From the NCBI GenBank assembly GCA_030407505.1, contig JASDDH010000001.1, positions 206,341-270,340 on the forward strand: a stretch of DNA of 64,000 bases, written 5' to 3'. Made by a program: the position numbers and the translations under genes. This document shows, in pieces, positions 63,446-64,000 of this stretch (position 1 is the first letter of the stretch; each line of letters starts with the position of its first letter). Under the pieces are notes generated by a model that saw only the letters and a list, made by a program, of their open reading frames with translations, had not been told where the DNA came from and ran no database searches. Source of the DNA: Planococcus sp. APC 4015. GTDB taxonomy: Bacteria > Actinomycetota > Actinomycetes > Actinomycetales > Microbacteriaceae.

Positions 63446-63480
63446 CATCGATCGCGTCGAGAAGTCGAAAGGAGGTCGCC

Positions 63481-63573
63481 ATGATGATGCACAACACCGC
63501 AACCGGTACGGCTCCAGCCGTCCGCTCCCTGGCGACCCCGTCCTTCTCCGCCTTCTTCCCCACCGCCGGCTGA
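63481..63573 (+). CDS. 30-residue small protein or leader peptide
   Basis: An ORF of 30 codons with AAAGGAGGT at 63468-63476 as a perfect anti-16S match, behind the promoter at 63416-63445. Three consecutive ATG codons begin the frame (63481, 63484, 63487), and the second or third gives the best ribosome binding distance. The peptide is hydrophilic at first and ends SFSAFFPTAG. It may be a small protein or a regulatory leader for the gene at 63733. I do not recognise it. Confidence 0.6.
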   Translation: MMMHNTATGTAPAVRSLATPSFSAFFPTAG

Positions 63574-63732
63574 CCCGGCCCGGGGAGGACTCCGCCCGCG
63601 GGCAGGAGGACCGGCATCCGCCGGCATCCCCGCGAACGGCCGCCACCACGCTCTTTCGTGGCCCGCACTCCGTGCGCCGGATCGCCCGTCGATCCATCCC
63701 ATTCCGTCAACCGCACTCCTCGGAAGAGTCCC
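63574..63732 (+). other. Leader segment with possible hairpins
   Basis: The 159 bases between the two small ORFs hold a possible stem CTCC-GCCC / GGGC-GGAG near 63590, CCACG / CGTGG around 63650, and CGCAC / GTGCG just after. None has a U-run. Two copies of GGCATCC lie at 63614-63630. Confidence 0.3.
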
Positions 63733-63993
63733 ATGTCGAAGCTGTACCTGGACGTCCGCACACCGGACCTCCATCCGCCCACCGTCCATCCTCTGCCGGA
63801 CGCGGCCGCGCCGCTGGGCCTGGTCGACCGCGTATCGCTGCGCCTCGGCCTGTGGCTGCTGCTGCGCAGCGCACGCAACGCCCGCAGGCACGCCGATCAC
63901 GGACAGCACGCACGGCGAGTGCATGCCGACCGCGGCAGGCTCGCCCGCGAGGCCGCCGCGCTGCGGCTCCTCGCACTGGCGCCGCGGCGATGA
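63733..63993 (+). CDS. Small Arg-rich hypothetical protein
   Basis: An 86-residue protein. The N-terminal half is Pro/Leu-rich (RTPDLHPPTVHPLPDAAAP), then one hydrophobic-amphipathic helix (LRLGLWLLLRSAR) and an Arg/His-rich C-terminus. ATG 63733 has GGAAGA upstream. No family is recognised. It may be co-expressed with the 30-codon ORF. Confidence 0.6.
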   Translation: MSKLYLDVRTPDLHPPTVHPLPDAAAPLGLVDRVSLRLGLWLLLRSARNARRHADHGQHARRVHADRGRLAREAAALRLLALAPRR

Positions 63994-64000
63994 GGTGGTG

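Overview
The window is about 70% G+C by eye and densely packed on both strands. It looks like a chromosomal piece from a high-GC Gram-positive actinobacterium, most likely Microbacteriaceae (Microbacterium-like). Supporting signs are the order of housekeeping genes (cdsA-frr-pyrH-tsf-rpsB, then xerC-dprA-yifB-yraN-DUF2469-rnhB-lepB-rplS, then trmD-rimM-khpA-rpsP, ffh, ftsY, smc, as in other actinobacteria), the ClpS-DUF2017 pair, many 1-4 nt stop/start overlaps (ATGA, GTGA, TGATG), frequent GTG and some TTG starts, and a GlgE-type glucan gene. There is no sign of a phage, transposon, integron, CRISPR array or plasmid.

Layout. 0.1-3.5 kb: tRNA-His, a small zincin-like metalloprotease, clpS and DUF2017, then minus-strand genes for a P-loop kinase-like protein, a GerW/YtfJ-like protein and DNA polymerase IV. 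3.7-7.0 kb: the gatCAB amidotransferase operon, with a hairpin after gatB. 7.1-13.5 kb: an acyl-CoA ligase, then ligA, mnmA and a cysteine desulfurase (sulfur donor next to its tRNA-thiolating user). 13.6-20.0 kb: an alpha-glucan cluster (GlgX-like debranching enzyme, glgE, glgB). 20.0-26.4 kb: a thioredoxin/TPR protein coupled to a membrane protein with an internal lipobox, an AI-2E-type permease, a hydrolase, a zinc-ribbon-like protein, an SLT-like protein and a DivIVA-repeat protein. 26.4-30.8 kb: cdsA, frr, pyrH, tsf, rpsB with clear hairpins. 31.1-38.7 kb: an M23-like protein, xerC, dprA, yifB, yraN, DUF2469, rnhB, lepB, rplS and a membrane protein. 38.9-47.4 kb: map, treZ-treY-glgX and pyk. 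47.5-49.5 kb: trmD-rimM-khpA-rpsP. 49.7-53.7 kb: a YbdK-type carboxylate-amine ligase and a membrane glycosyltransferase pair. 53.8-63.3 kb: ffh, a TetR-VOC fusion, lipB-lipA, a DUF2004-like protein, ftsY and smc. 63.4-64.0 kb: a strong-looking promoter with a 30-codon ORF and a small Arg-rich protein.

How the genes work together. Two carbohydrate modules are present. glgX/glgE/glgB would build, branch and trim alpha-glucan from maltose-1-phosphate. treZ/treY/glgX would turn glucan ends into free trehalose. TreS and the maltokinase that would feed GlgE are not in the window. The translation, secretion and replication genes (ribosomal proteins, frr, tsf, ffh, ftsY, lepB, smc, ligA) form the conserved actinobacterial backbone. 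The carbohydrate, pyruvate kinase and methionine aminopeptidase genes lie inside it, between trmD and rplS.

The most interesting signals are sequence-wide rather than one system: about a dozen genes have a TANNNT-like -10 box exactly 6 (sometimes 7 or 9) bases before the start codon, implying leaderless mRNAs; the 7-mer GGATGCC and its complement are several-fold over-represented and also form hairpins; and a 30-codon ORF with a perfect Shine-Dalgarno sits behind a good promoter at the right edge. I did not find a convincing new defence, secretion or biosynthetic system.
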